Shown here: positions 8,364-16,633 of the stretch, piece after piece | Position numbering within the stretch: the first letter of the stretch is position 1 | Layout: each line of letters opens with the position of its first letter | Assembly: GCF_000187935.1 (NCBI RefSeq) | Contig: NZ_AEUT02000001.1 | Location: forward strand, 310,001-374,000 | Length of the DNA: 64,000 nucleotides | Direction: 5' to 3' | Source: Streptococcus parauberis NCFD 2020 | GTDB lineage: Bacteria > Bacillota > Bacilli > Lactobacillales > Streptococcaceae | The notes under the pieces: generated by a model | What the model was told of the DNA's origin: nothing | Seen by the model: only the letters and a program-made list of their open reading frames with translations | The model's database searches: none | Program-made: the position numbers and the translations under genes

Positions 8364-9422
8364 ATGACAGATACAAACAAAGAGACATTTAGCTCTTTTA
8401 TCAATAAAGTTTTAGCCGGAACTGCAACTGCGATTGTAGTAGCACTTATTCCAAATGCTATCTTGGCAACTTTCTTAAAACCCCTTTTACCTAATGCAAC
8501 TGCAGCGGAATTTCTTCATGTTGTAGCAGTATTCCAATTTTTCACACCAATCATGGCTGGTTTCTTAATTGGACAACAATTCAAATTTAATCCTATGCAA
8601 CAACTTGCAGTAGGTGGAGCAGCTTACATCGGTTCTGGTGCTTGGGCATTTAATCCAGCTATTGTTACTGCAGTTGGTAAAGGTGGCTTCCAATTAGTTG
8701 GTATTGGTGACCTTATCAATATGATGATTACTGCCAGTCTTGCTGTTTTAGCAGTTAAATGGTTTGGTAATAAATTTGGATCACTTACAATTATCTTATT
8801 ACCAATTATTATTGGTACTGGTGTTGGTTACCTTGGTTGGAAATTACTTCCATATGTATCATACGTAACAACTTTAATTGGTAAAGGTATTAACTCATTT
8901 ACTACTTTACAACCTGTCCTTATGTCAATCTTAATTGCGATGGCATTTGCTGTCTTAATCGTTAGTCCAATTTCAACAGTTGCTATTGGTTTAGCAATTG
9001 GTTTAAATGGTTTAGCAGCTGGTGCAGCTTCAATGGGTATTGCAGCAACAGCAGCAGTTCTTGTGTGGGCTACACTTAAAGTTAACAAATCAGGTGTTCC
9101 TATTGCGATTGCTTTAGGTGCAATGAAAATGATGATGCCAAACTTCCTCAAGCATCCAGTAATGGCTATTCCAATGCTTGTAACAGCAGCAATTAGCTCT
9201 TTAACTATTCCAATGTTTAACCTTGTTGGTACCCCAGCTTCATCTGGTTTTGGTTTAGTAGGTGCGGTAGGACCTATTGCTTCACTTGCTGGTGGAAGCA
9301 ATATTCTTATCATCATCCTTGCTTGGTTAATTATTCCATTTGGTGTTGCGTTTGCATCACATAAAATTTGTAAAGACGTACTAAAACTTTACAAAGATGA
9401 TATCTTTGTATTTGAAGGGTAA
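8364..9422 (+). CDS. PTS_EIIC_2-family membrane permease (PfoR-like)
   Basis: Polytopic membrane protein of 352 aa, very rich in Ala, Gly and Ile, with about nine or ten hydrophobic segments. It resembles the PTS_EIIC_2 (COG3641, PfoR) family. It carries no EIIA or EIIB phosphorylation domains, so sugar transport through the PTS is unproven. I chose ATG 8364 rather than TTG 8361, because GCGAGG (8350-8355) is then well spaced. The next gene, a ketopantoate-reductase-like enzyme, begins 12 nt downstream, so the pair probably handles one carbon or pantoate-related compound. The promoter and CRP-type palindrome lie directly upstream. Confidence 0.8.
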   Translation: MTDTNKETFSSFINKVLAGTATAIVVALIPNAILATFLKPLLPNATAAEFLHVVAVFQFFTPIMAGFLIGQQFKFNPMQQLAVGGAAYIGSGAWAFNPAIVTAVGKGGFQLVGIGDLINMMITASLAVLAVKWFGNKFGSLTIILLPIIIGTGVGYLGWKLLPYVSYVTTLIGKGINSFTTLQPVLMSILIAMAFAVLIVSPISTVAIGLAIGLNGLAAGAASMGIAATAAVLVWATLKVNKSGVPIAIALGAMKMMMPNFLKHPVMAIPMLVTAAISSLTIPMFNLVGTPASSGFGLVGAVGPIASLAGGSNILIIILAWLIIPFGVAFASHKICKDVLKLYKDDIFVFEG

Positions 9423-9434
9423 TAGGAGAAAATT

Positions 9435-10358
9435 ATGTTAGTATATATTGCTGGATCAGGTGCTATGGGTTGCCGTTTTGGTTACCAAATCTCTAAAACA
9501 AATAACGAAGTAATTTTATTAGATAACTGGGAAGATCATATTAATGCTATCAAAAATAATGGATTAAAGATTTCAGGTGATGTGGAAGAAACTGTTTTCC
9601 TTCCAATTATGAAACCAACTGAAGCTACAAGAGAAGCAGATTTAATTATCTTATTTACAAAAGCTATGCAATTACCACAAATGTTGAAAGACATTAAAGG
9701 TATCATTGGCAAAGAAACTAAAGTCCTTTGCTTACTAAATGGTCTAGGTCACGAAGAAGTTATTCGTCAATATATTCCAGAACATAATATTCTTATGGGT
9801 GTAACAGTTTGGACAGCTGGACTTGAAGGACCAGGACATGCTCATTTACAAGGTGTAGGTGCCTTAAATCTACAAAGCATGGATCAATCTAATCAAGATG
9901 CTGGTCATCAAGTAGCTGAAATGCTTACAGAAGCAAAATTATTTGCTACATATGATGAAAATGTTCTTCCAAATATCTGGAGAAAAGCTTGTGTTAACGG
10001 AACAATGAATTCAACTTGTGCTATACTTGATTGTACAATTGGTGAATTGTTTGCAAGTGAAAATGGTGTTAAAATGGTTGAAGAAATCATCCATGAATTT
10101 GTAATGGTTGGTGAAGCAGAAGGCGTTAGTTTAGATGAAGCTGAAATTACTAAATATGTAATGGATACTTCTGTAAAAGCAGCACATCATTATCCATCTA
10201 TGCATCAAGATTTAGTTCAAAACCACCGTAAAACTGAAATTGATTTCTTAAACGGCGCTGTGAATTCTAAAGGACAAAAACTTGGAATCGATACACCATA
10301 TTGTCGTTTAATCACTCAATTAGTTCACACTAAAGAAGATGTATTAAAAATTAAATAA
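9435..10358 (+). CDS. Ketopantoate reductase family protein (PanE/ApbA-like)
   Basis: NAD(P)-dependent oxidoreductase of 307 aa. The N-terminal Rossmann motif 'VYIAGSGAMGCRFGYQIS' (residues 3-20) and the ApbA C-terminal helical domain around 'NIWRKACVNGTMNSTCAILD' are visible. Lys in 'WRKACVN' corresponds to the catalytic lysine of PanE. PanE reduces 2-dehydropantoate to pantoate, but many streptococcal paralogues act on other 2-keto acids. Pairing with the upstream PTS_EIIC_2 permease favours a specialised catabolic or uptake role. A strong AGGAG precedes the ATG. Two hairpins follow. Confidence 0.8.
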   Translation: MLVYIAGSGAMGCRFGYQISKTNNEVILLDNWEDHINAIKNNGLKISGDVEETVFLPIMKPTEATREADLIILFTKAMQLPQMLKDIKGIIGKETKVLCLLNGLGHEEVIRQYIPEHNILMGVTVWTAGLEGPGHAHLQGVGALNLQSMDQSNQDAGHQVAEMLTEAKLFATYDENVLPNIWRKACVNGTMNSTCAILDCTIGELFASENGVKMVEEIIHEFVMVGEAEGVSLDEAEITKYVMDTSVKAAHHYPSMHQDLVQNHRKTEIDFLNGAVNSKGQKLGIDTPYCRLITQLVHTKEDVLKIK

Positions 10359-10362
10359 TTAA

Positions 10363-10423
10363 AATGACTAGTCATTGTCTAGTCATTCCAGAGTGAAGAC
10401 AAAGTCATTTGTCTTCTTTTTTT
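10363..10423 (+). terminator. Two consecutive hairpins, the second an intrinsic terminator
   Basis: AATGACTAG (10363-10371) pairs with CTAGTCATT (10379-10387) but lacks a T-run. GAAGACAAA (10395-10403) pairs with TTTGTCTTC (10408-10416) and is followed by T7 to 10423. The second closes the permease-reductase unit; the first may protect the mRNA 3' end. Confidence 0.85.
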
Positions 10424-10676
10424 ATACTACTATAGGTGTTCCGAACACAAGCGATTTCCTCCATTATTAGCTGAAATACAGGTTTTAAGTCATTTTTGTC
10501 ATACAGAAATGTATTCCTGAATTTTAAATATTGATAATATTATTTTAAATAATAGTAGATTTTTTTGAGAATAGGAAAGAATATTATTATTTCGAAGTTT
10601 GCTTATAATCCCAAAAGACTAAACATTCTTTAGTCTTTTATTAAAAATCCTTATGACTGTTTTTGAAAGTAAATGC
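10424..10676. other. AT-rich intergenic region with a perfect 11-bp hairpin
   Basis: No gene is evident here. The notable element is AAAAGACTAAA (10613-10623) paired with TTTAGTCTTTT (10629-10639), loop 5 nt, lying 3 bp downstream of a TATAAT (10604-10609). It may be a terminator of an upstream short transcript or an operator for fruR regulation. Confidence 0.5.
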
Positions 10677-10723
10677 TTGACATTGAAAGATATTATAGTA
10701 TAATTTATCTGTAACCGATTTCA
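10677..10723 (+). promoter_or_regulatory. fruRKA promoter and CcpA (cre) site
   Basis: TTGACA (10677-10682), 16 bp, TATAAT (10699-10704). TGTAACCGATTTCA at 10710-10723 matches every position of the cre consensus TGWAANCGNTNWCA and begins just after the -10. CcpA bound there should repress the fructose operon when glucose is present. Confidence 0.88.
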
Positions 10724-10739
10724 GAAAGGTGGTATTGCT

Positions 10740-11483
10740 ATCTTAAAATCTAAACGAAAACAGATTATCATGGAAAGAATTACCAAAGATAATTATGTTG
10801 CATTGGATGATTTGATACTTCTTTTAAATACGTCAGAATCAACTGTACGTAGGGATTTAGATGAACTTGAACTTGAAAGAAAGCTTCACCGCGTTCATGG
10901 TGGTGCTGAATTAGCTCATTCATTAAAAGAAGAATTATCAAATCAAGAAAAATCTGTCAAAAACAGTCAAGTTAAATTAACAATTGCTCAAAAGGCATCA
11001 ACCTTAATCAATGACAATGATGTTGTTTTTGTAGATGCGGGTACAACTACTGATTTACTGATTCCATTAATTAAACAAAATAATGTTACAGTGGTGACGA
11101 ATTCAATTCACCATGCTGCTAAACTTGTTGATATGGAAATTAAAACGATTATTATTGGAGGTTTTGTTAAGCAGACAACTGATGCTAGTATTGGTCAACT
11201 TGCTTTGCAACAAATCCATACAATGAATTTTGATAAAGCTTTCCTTGGTATGAATGGCGTTGATGAGAATTATCTTACCACACCAGACATGGAAGAAGCA
11301 GTTATCAAGAGAGCTATTATTGCAAATGCTAAAACTTCATACATATTAGTCGATGCTTCTAAAATTGGACATATCTCATTTATCAATGTCGCTCCAATTG
11401 ATGATATTGGAATCATCACAGAAGTATCTTCAAGTAAGCTTATGAGTAAAATAAAAGAAAAGGCCAAGGTGATTGAAGTATGA
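10740..11483 (+). CDS. fruR: DeoR-family repressor of the fructose operon, FruR
   Basis: Transcription factor with an N-terminal DeoR helix-turn-helix ('SESTVRRDLDELELERKLHR') and a C-terminal sugar-phosphate-sensing domain ('DAGTTTDLLIPL', 'KAFLGMNGVD'). It likely responds to fructose-1-phosphate and represses fruRKA. The first ATG (10770) would give 237 aa but drops the leading residues 'LKSKRKQII' that DeoR proteins normally have. The ribosome site GAAAGGTGG (10724-10732) is placed for a start near 10740, where the codon is ATC. I give 10740 as the probable start; if a non-standard codon is not used, the protein begins at 10770 with a poorly spaced site. It overlaps fruK by 4 nt. Confidence 0.85.
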   Translation: MLKSKRKQIIMERITKDNYVALDDLILLLNTSESTVRRDLDELELERKLHRVHGGAELAHSLKEELSNQEKSVKNSQVKLTIAQKASTLINDNDVVFVDAGTTTDLLIPLIKQNNVTVVTNSIHHAAKLVDMEIKTIIIGGFVKQTTDASIGQLALQQIHTMNFDKAFLGMNGVDENYLTTPDMEEAVIKRAIIANAKTSYILVDASKIGHISFINVAPIDDIGIITEVSSSKLMSKIKEKAKVIEV

Positions 11484-12391
11484 TATATACTGTGACACTT
11501 AACCCCTCAATTGATTTTATTGTCAGAATTGACCATTTAGAGACAGGCTCTGTGAATCGAATGGATAGTGATGATAAATTTGCTGGTGGAAAAGGTATTA
11601 ATGTTAGTCGCGTCTTAAAAAGGTTGGGAACAGAAAATACTGCGACGGGATTTCTAGGTGGTTTTACAGGTCGTTTTATTCAAGAATCTTTAGTCAACGA
11701 GGGAATTATTTCAAATTTCGTTAATGTGGCTGAAGATACGCGTATAAACGTTAAAATAAAATCCGAAAAAGAAACAGAAATAAATGGTCAAGGCCCAAAG
11801 ATAACAGAGGAGAATCTAATTGCACTAGAAGTAATTTTATCCAAGCTATCAGATGAAGATACAGTAGTTTTTGCTGGTTCGGCACCAAGTAGTTTAGGTA
11901 ATGAAATCTATAAAAAATTGATCCCTTTAGTTAGAAATACGGGAGCTCAGGTTGTTTGTGATTTCGAAGGACAAACACTGTTGGATTCATTAGCTTATAA
12001 TCCATTATTAGTTAAACCGAATAATCATGAATTAGAAGAAATTTTCAAAGTTACTTTGTCAGGACTTGATGATGTTGAACATTATGCTAGAAAAATTCTA
12101 GATATGGGTGCTCAGAATGTTATTATTTCAATGGCAGGTGATGGTGCTTTGTTAGTTACTAAGGAGGCAGCTTATTTCGCGAAACCGATTAAAGGGCAGG
12201 TGAAAAACTCTGTTGGAGCTGGTGATTCAATGGTTGCTGGATTTACTGGAGAATTTGTGAAATCGAAAAATCCAATTGAAGCATTAAAATGGGGTGTAGC
12301 TTGTGGCACATCTACAGCCTTCTCAGATGATTTGGCTACTATTGAGTTTATTCAAGAAACATATAAAAAAGTTGAGGTAGAAATACGATGA
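11480..12391 (+). CDS. fruK: 1-phosphofructokinase
   Basis: PfkB-family kinase of 303 aa that converts fructose-1-phosphate to fructose-1,6-bisphosphate. Signature 1, 'FAGGKGINVSRVLKRLG', is near residue 34. Signature 2, 'KNSVGAGDSMVAGFTGEF', near 240-257, includes the catalytic Asp of GAGDS. It overlaps fruR and fruA by 4 nt each (ATGA), so translation of the three genes is coupled. The product of FruA import is its substrate. Confidence 0.96.
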   Translation: MIYTVTLNPSIDFIVRIDHLETGSVNRMDSDDKFAGGKGINVSRVLKRLGTENTATGFLGGFTGRFIQESLVNEGIISNFVNVAEDTRINVKIKSEKETEINGQGPKITEENLIALEVILSKLSDEDTVVFAGSAPSSLGNEIYKKLIPLVRNTGAQVVCDFEGQTLLDSLAYNPLLVKPNNHELEEIFKVTLSGLDDVEHYARKILDMGAQNVIISMAGDGALLVTKEAAYFAKPIKGQVKNSVGAGDSMVAGFTGEFVKSKNPIEALKWGVACGTSTAFSDDLATIEFIQETYKKVEVEIR

Positions 12392-14337
12392 AAATTCAAG
12401 ATTTACTAAAAAAAGATTTAATGATTTTAGATTTACAAGCTACAACAAAAGAAGCTGCTATTGAAGAAATGGTTTCTCGTTTTGTTGCTAAGGGTATCGT
12501 ATCTGATATGGATACATTCAAAGATGGTATTATGGCCCGTGAAGCACAAACATCTACTGGGCTAGGTGATGGTATTGCAATGCCCCATTGTAAAAATGAA
12601 GTGGTACGCCATGCTCGCGTATTGTTTGCGAAATCAAACAAGGGAGTTGATTATGAATCTCTTGATGGTCAGCCAACAGATCTATTCTTTATGATAGCAG
12701 CGCCTGAGGGAGCAAATGATACTCACTTAGCTGCACTTGCTCAACTATCACAATACTTACTTAAAGATGGCTTTGCCGATCAATTAAGAAAAGCATCAAC
12801 TGAAGACGATGTTATTGCTTTATTTGATGCCTCTGAATCAGAAAAAGCGACAGGAGTAGAGCCAACTAGTGTAGATGGAAAAGATTTCATTGTTGCTGTT
12901 ACAGCTTGTACCACTGGTATCGCACATACATACATGGCTGAAGAAGCTTTGAAAAAACAAGCTGCTCAAATGGGTGTTAGTATCAAAGTTGAAACAAATG
13001 GCGCATCGGGTGTTGGAAACAAATTGACATCAGAAGATATTGCTAAGGCGAGTGGTGTTATAATTGCTGCGGACAAAGCTATTGAAATGGATCGTTTTGA
13101 TGGTAAACAATTGATTTCTCGTCCAGTTGCTGATGGTATCAAGAAAAGTGAGGAATTAATCTCAACTATTTTAGAAGGTAAAGCTTCAACTTATCATGCA
13201 AAAAATAGTGTTAATACTGTCAAAACGACTGAGAAAAGTGGTCTAGGCAGTGCCTTCTATAAACACTTAATGGGTGGTGTATCTCAAATGTTACCATTCG
13301 TTATTGGTGGAGGTATCATGATTGCTCTTGCTTTCCTTTTAGATAACATTTTAGGTGTTCCAAAAGATCAACTAAGTAACTTAGGTTCTTACCATGAGAT
13401 TGCTGCAATCTTTAAAAATATTGGTGGTGCAGCCTTTTCATTTATGTTACCGGTATTAGCAGGTTATATTGCATATTCTATTGCTGAAAAACCAGGTTTG
13501 GTAGCAGGTTTTGTTGCAGGTGCTATTGCTTCGAACGGACTTGCCTTTGGTAAAGTACCTTTTGCAGCAGGTGGAGAAAAAACGCTTATGCTTGCTGGTG
13601 TCCCATCAGGTTTCCTAGGAGCATTAGTTGGTGGTTTCTTAGCTGGTGGCGTTATTCTTGCTCTTCGTAAATTACTAGCTGGTTTACCTCGCTCATTAGA
13701 AGGTGTTAAGTCAATCCTACTTTATCCATTACTTGGGGTATTAATCACTGGATTCTTAATGTTATTTGTTAACATTCCAATGGCCGCAATTAATACAGCT
13801 TTAAATAACTTCTTACAAGGACTTTCAGGAAGTTCAGCTGTTCTTATGGGCTTACTAGTAGGTGGTATGATGGCTGTAGATATGGGTGGTCCAGTTAACA
13901 AGGCAGCTTATGTTTTTGGTACAGGTACCTTAGCAGCAACTGTTGCAAATGGTGGTTCAGTAGTTATGGCAGCAGTTATGGCCGGGGGGATGGTTCCTCC
14001 TTTAGCAGTATTTGTAGCAACACTAATCTTTAAAGATAAATTTACTAAAGAAGAACGTGAATCTGGATTAACAAACATCATTATGGGACTTTCATTCATT
14101 ACAGAAGGCGCAATTCCATTTGGTGCAGCTGACCCAGCACGTGCTATTCCAAGTTTCATCGCCGGTTCAGCATTGACAGGTGCTTTAGTTGGCTTATCAG
14201 GAATCAAATTAATGGCTCCTCACGGAGGAATCTTCGTTATTGCCCTTACAAGTAACCCAATTTTATACCTAGTCTTCATTGCAATTGGAGCAGTCGTATC
14301 TGGCTTACTCTTCGGAGCACTTCGTAAAAAAGCATAA
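12388..14337 (+). CDS. fruA: PTS fructose transporter, EIIABC
   Basis: Fructose-specific phosphotransferase permease of 649 aa that imports fructose as fructose-1-phosphate. The EIIA domain comes first (residues 1-150, phospho-His67 in 'AMPHCKNE'). EIIB follows (about 168-265, phospho-Cys174 in 'AVTACTTGIAHTY'). EIIC is last (about 290-645), with eight to ten membrane helices and the conserved 'GLSFITEGAIPFGAADP'. Order and length are standard for FruA. It is the third gene of the fru operon and ends before a strong terminator. Confidence 0.97.
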   Translation: MKIQDLLKKDLMILDLQATTKEAAIEEMVSRFVAKGIVSDMDTFKDGIMAREAQTSTGLGDGIAMPHCKNEVVRHARVLFAKSNKGVDYESLDGQPTDLFFMIAAPEGANDTHLAALAQLSQYLLKDGFADQLRKASTEDDVIALFDASESEKATGVEPTSVDGKDFIVAVTACTTGIAHTYMAEEALKKQAAQMGVSIKVETNGASGVGNKLTSEDIAKASGVIIAADKAIEMDRFDGKQLISRPVADGIKKSEELISTILEGKASTYHAKNSVNTVKTTEKSGLGSAFYKHLMGGVSQMLPFVIGGGIMIALAFLLDNILGVPKDQLSNLGSYHEIAAIFKNIGGAAFSFMLPVLAGYIAYSIAEKPGLVAGFVAGAIASNGLAFGKVPFAAGGEKTLMLAGVPSGFLGALVGGFLAGGVILALRKLLAGLPRSLEGVKSILLYPLLGVLITGFLMLFVNIPMAAINTALNNFLQGLSGSSAVLMGLLVGGMMAVDMGGPVNKAAYVFGTGTLAATVANGGSVVMAAVMAGGMVPPLAVFVATLIFKDKFTKEERESGLTNIIMGLSFITEGAIPFGAADPARAIPSFIAGSALTGALVGLSGIKLMAPHGGIFVIALTSNPILYLVFIAIGAVVSGLLFGALRKKA

Positions 14338-14343
14338 AACTTC

Positions 14344-14374
14344 AACTAGAATCTTAAATGATTCTAGTTTTTTT
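14344..14374 (+). terminator. fruRKA terminator
   Basis: ACTAGAATC pairs with GATTCTAGT across a TTAAAT loop, followed by T7. Confidence 0.92.
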
Positions 14375-14414
14375 GTTATACTAAAGAATAGAAGTTCACT
14401 GTAGAAAGGGTTGT

Positions 14415-15035
14415 ATGGCAAAAAGAAAGTACTCCACAAGAAAAAGGAGAAGCAATAAGAAAAATCAAGATCGGTTTTTTAAAACAGCTGTTTTAACGTT
14501 GATGCTTTTTATTGCAGTCTATTCAGTCTTTAGTTTAAAAGGAGCTAAAAATCAGTTAGCAGTATATCAAGAATCAACGACAGTTCAGTTCGTTGGAAAA
14601 GCTTCTCATGCGGCGCATCAGATTGCTCAGAAAAATCAATTGTATACCTCAATTATGCTTGCACAGGCCATCCTTGAATCAACAAACGGTCAATCTAAGC
14701 TGAGCCAAGAACCTTATTTTAACTTTTTTGGAATAAAAGGATCATATAATGGCAAATCAGTTGTATTACAAACAACAGAAGATGATGGAAACGGTAATCT
14801 CTATAAAATAGATGCAAAATTTAGAGCTTATGGGACAATGAAAAATGGTTTTAGTGACTATGCTAATGTCTTAAGTGACCCTTTGTATAAAGATGTTCAT
14901 AAATACCAATCAAGAACATATGAGGAGGCTACTTCGGTTCTGACAGGTCGGTATGCAACAGATACTACTTACGATAGTAAATTGAATCAATTGATTGCCT
15001 CTTATCATTTATATTATTTTGATTACCCTTTTTAA
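14415..15035 (+). CDS. Membrane-anchored glucosaminidase-domain peptidoglycan hydrolase
   Basis: Cell-wall hydrolase of 206 aa. The Lys/Arg-rich N-terminus (residues 1-22) is followed by one membrane segment (about 24-42), which places the catalytic domain outside. The GH73 (FlgJ/AtlA-like glucosaminidase) domain spans about 60-204, with 'IMLAQAILESTNGQS' containing the catalytic Glu and 'NFFGIKGSYNGKS' behind it. No cell-wall-binding repeats are present. It probably trims glycan strands during growth or separation. The gene directly upstream of a paralogue suggests a tandem duplication. AAAGGG precedes the ATG. Confidence 0.88.
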   Translation: MAKRKYSTRKRRSNKKNQDRFFKTAVLTLMLFIAVYSVFSLKGAKNQLAVYQESTTVQFVGKASHAAHQIAQKNQLYTSIMLAQAILESTNGQSKLSQEPYFNFFGIKGSYNGKSVVLQTTEDDGNGNLYKIDAKFRAYGTMKNGFSDYANVLSDPLYKDVHKYQSRTYEEATSVLTGRYATDTTYDSKLNQLIASYHLYYFDYPF

Positions 15036-15175
15036 TATCTCCATTTTACGAAAAGATAACAAAATGACTACAAGAATTTATCAAAAATAATAAAAATGAG
15101 AATCTTGTAGTTAAATACTAAATACTTGTGTTATAATATTATTCCAAACTAAAATTGAAATAAAGGAATAAATAT

Positions 15176-15979
15176 ATGACGCTTCAGAAAGGTAAGAAAC
15201 TATTTTTCTTTTTAGGACTATTTACTTTAATCCTATTTGCTGTTTTTTCTTCAAGTCACAAACAAAAGGAAATGAAGGTTTCAGCTGAGACAATGTCAAC
15301 AGGACAAACTCAATTATTTATTAATCAAATTGCAGGTACTGCTAGTCAAATAGCACAAGCTAATGATTTATACGCATCAGTTATGATCGCTCAAGCCGTC
15401 CTAGAATCGAATAGTGGCCAATCTGGATTAAGTGCTGCACCTAACAATAATTTCTTTGGTATCAAAGGTGCTTATAATGGTGCTTCTGTTACAATGAAAA
15501 CATGGGAAGATGATGGGAATGGAAATGCCTACGAAATCGATCAGGCATTTCGTTCTTATCCAAGTATTGCTGACTCTTTATCAGATTATGCTGCACTATT
15601 AAGTACACCGACTTATGCAGGTGTTAGACAATCAAATACCTTGTCGTACCAGGATGCGACGGCAGCCTTAACTGGTTTATATGCAACTGATACATCTTAT
15701 AATGTAAAGTTAAACAGTATTATTCAGGCTTATGGACTTACTGCTTATGATGTTGTTACTCCAGAAGCTCCAGCAAATGGCGTGACAGATCCAAACGTTG
15801 CATATAGCCAAACAACATCAGCTGCCCCTACTCAAACTGCCCCTACTCATACAACAGTTAGTAGCACGACCCCTTCAACAACAGTTGAACAAGTATGGAA
15901 TTCATTCCGTAGTCAATACACAAGTGCTGACACTCTTGCCCAAGACCAAGCTTGGAGTGATTATAAAAATAATCAATAA
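15176..15979 (+). CDS. Glucosaminidase-domain peptidoglycan hydrolase with Pro/Thr-rich tail
   Basis: Exported GH73 enzyme of 267 aa, paralogous to the gene just upstream. It has an N-terminal signal or anchor segment (about residues 10-27) and a catalytic domain at about 42-190 with 'VMIAQAVLESNSGQSGLS' (catalytic Glu) and 'NNFFGIKGAYNGAS'. A linker rich in Ala, Pro and Thr (about 195-240) and a short C-terminal segment, 'EQVWNSFRSQYTSADTLAQD', complete it. The linker probably spans the wall. It has its own upstream region with a TATAAT near 15131 and is followed by a terminator at 15998. Confidence 0.88.
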   Translation: MTLQKGKKLFFFLGLFTLILFAVFSSSHKQKEMKVSAETMSTGQTQLFINQIAGTASQIAQANDLYASVMIAQAVLESNSGQSGLSAAPNNNFFGIKGAYNGASVTMKTWEDDGNGNAYEIDQAFRSYPSIADSLSDYAALLSTPTYAGVRQSNTLSYQDATAALTGLYATDTSYNVKLNSIIQAYGLTAYDVVTPEAPANGVTDPNVAYSQTTSAAPTQTAPTHTTVSSTTPSTTVEQVWNSFRSQYTSADTLAQDQAWSDYKNNQ

Positions 15980-15997
15980 AATCAATTTCTACAAGTA

Positions 15998-16024
15998 AAT
16001 CGCTCTTTAGAGTGATTTTTTTTT
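15998..16024 (+). terminator. Terminator after the second glucosaminidase gene
   Basis: AATCGCTC (15998-16005) pairs with GAGTGATT (16010-16017; one G-T pair) and leads into a T-run. The next promoter begins inside this T-run. Confidence 0.85.
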
Positions 16025-16041
16025 GGTATAATATTCATATG
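16023..16041 (+). promoter_or_regulatory. Extended -10 promoter for a probable leaderless mRNA
   Basis: TGG-TATAAT (16024-16032) is an extended -10. The next ATG is at 16039, 6 nt after the hexamer, which is where transcription should start. No ribosome-binding site fits in between. Confidence 0.65.
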
Positions 16042-16560
16042 AAAACATTAAAAGAAGTATATGAAAATCATGATGAATTGCCCTTTGTACATCCCAAGTA
16101 TGAGATAGAGCTTTGTCAAAAGCCTATTCCAAAAAGAAATATGATAAGGACTGAGGAGGGATTGTTACCAGGCCATGTCATTATGCTTTGGAGAATTCAA
16201 TTTGGGACATATACAACCGAAAATCCTCATCATAAGTATTTTTACACTACTTATGGGATTGATGCTGAAAAAGAGTTAAACTGGCTTATCGAAAACAATT
16301 ACGTTGCTGTCGATTCTGCTTTTCAATCTCTCCCTCATTTATCTGCTCTGCAATTAAAAGAATTCTTAAAAGAAAAAGGAGTAAGCGGCCTTTCAAAGAT
16401 GAAACGGCTAGATTTAGAGAATCAAATTGCTATAAGTTATAATGAGGAATCTTTGGGAAAATGCTTTGATTTAAGATCCTACAGTTTGCTTCCAAAAGGA
16501 CAAGCTGTTTTAGATAAATATCCTGAAATTATTGAAAAACATCCACAGAAAAAATACTAA
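16039..16560 (+). CDS. SAP-domain protein, probably translated from a leaderless mRNA
   Basis: Cytoplasmic protein of 173 aa with no enzyme motif that I recognise. A SAP-like helix-extension-helix, 'LSALQLKEFLKEKGVSGLSK' (about residues 96-115), followed by 'MKRLDLENQIA', suggests DNA or RNA binding. The upstream frame could start at 16012, but that codon lies inside the terminator and before the promoter, so ATG 16039 ('MKTLKEVYENHDELPFVHPK') is chosen. Homologues are widespread in streptococci as hypothetical proteins; the role is unknown. Confidence 0.75.
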   Translation: MKTLKEVYENHDELPFVHPKYEIELCQKPIPKRNMIRTEEGLLPGHVIMLWRIQFGTYTTENPHHKYFYTTYGIDAEKELNWLIENNYVAVDSAFQSLPHLSALQLKEFLKEKGVSGLSKMKRLDLENQIAISYNEESLGKCFDLRSYSLLPKGQAVLDKYPEIIEKHPQKKY

Positions 16561-16633
16561 ATGACCCTTGCTTTATCTAAAGAAAAACTTATGCTATAAT
16601 GGATATTATCGCGCTCAAGGAGAATAGAATACC

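Noticed and set aside
8828..9316. Long minus-strand open frame (162 aa) opposite the PTS_EIIC_2 gene
   Set aside because: It is a shadow of the Ala/Gly/Ile-rich codons of the membrane protein. It has no start context and no family motif.
13908..14207. Minus-strand frame within fruA
   Set aside because: Shadow of the EIIC membrane domain; no start signal and no recognisable protein.
15798..15998. Short plus-strand frame overlapping the end of the second glucosaminidase gene
   Set aside because: Encodes Gln/Leu-rich sequence from the shifted frame of the Thr/Pro linker; no ribosome site.
16012..16038. Upstream ATG start for the SAP-domain gene
   Set aside because: The codon lies in the terminator and before the -10 box, and the added residues 'MIFFWYNIH' look like translated promoter.
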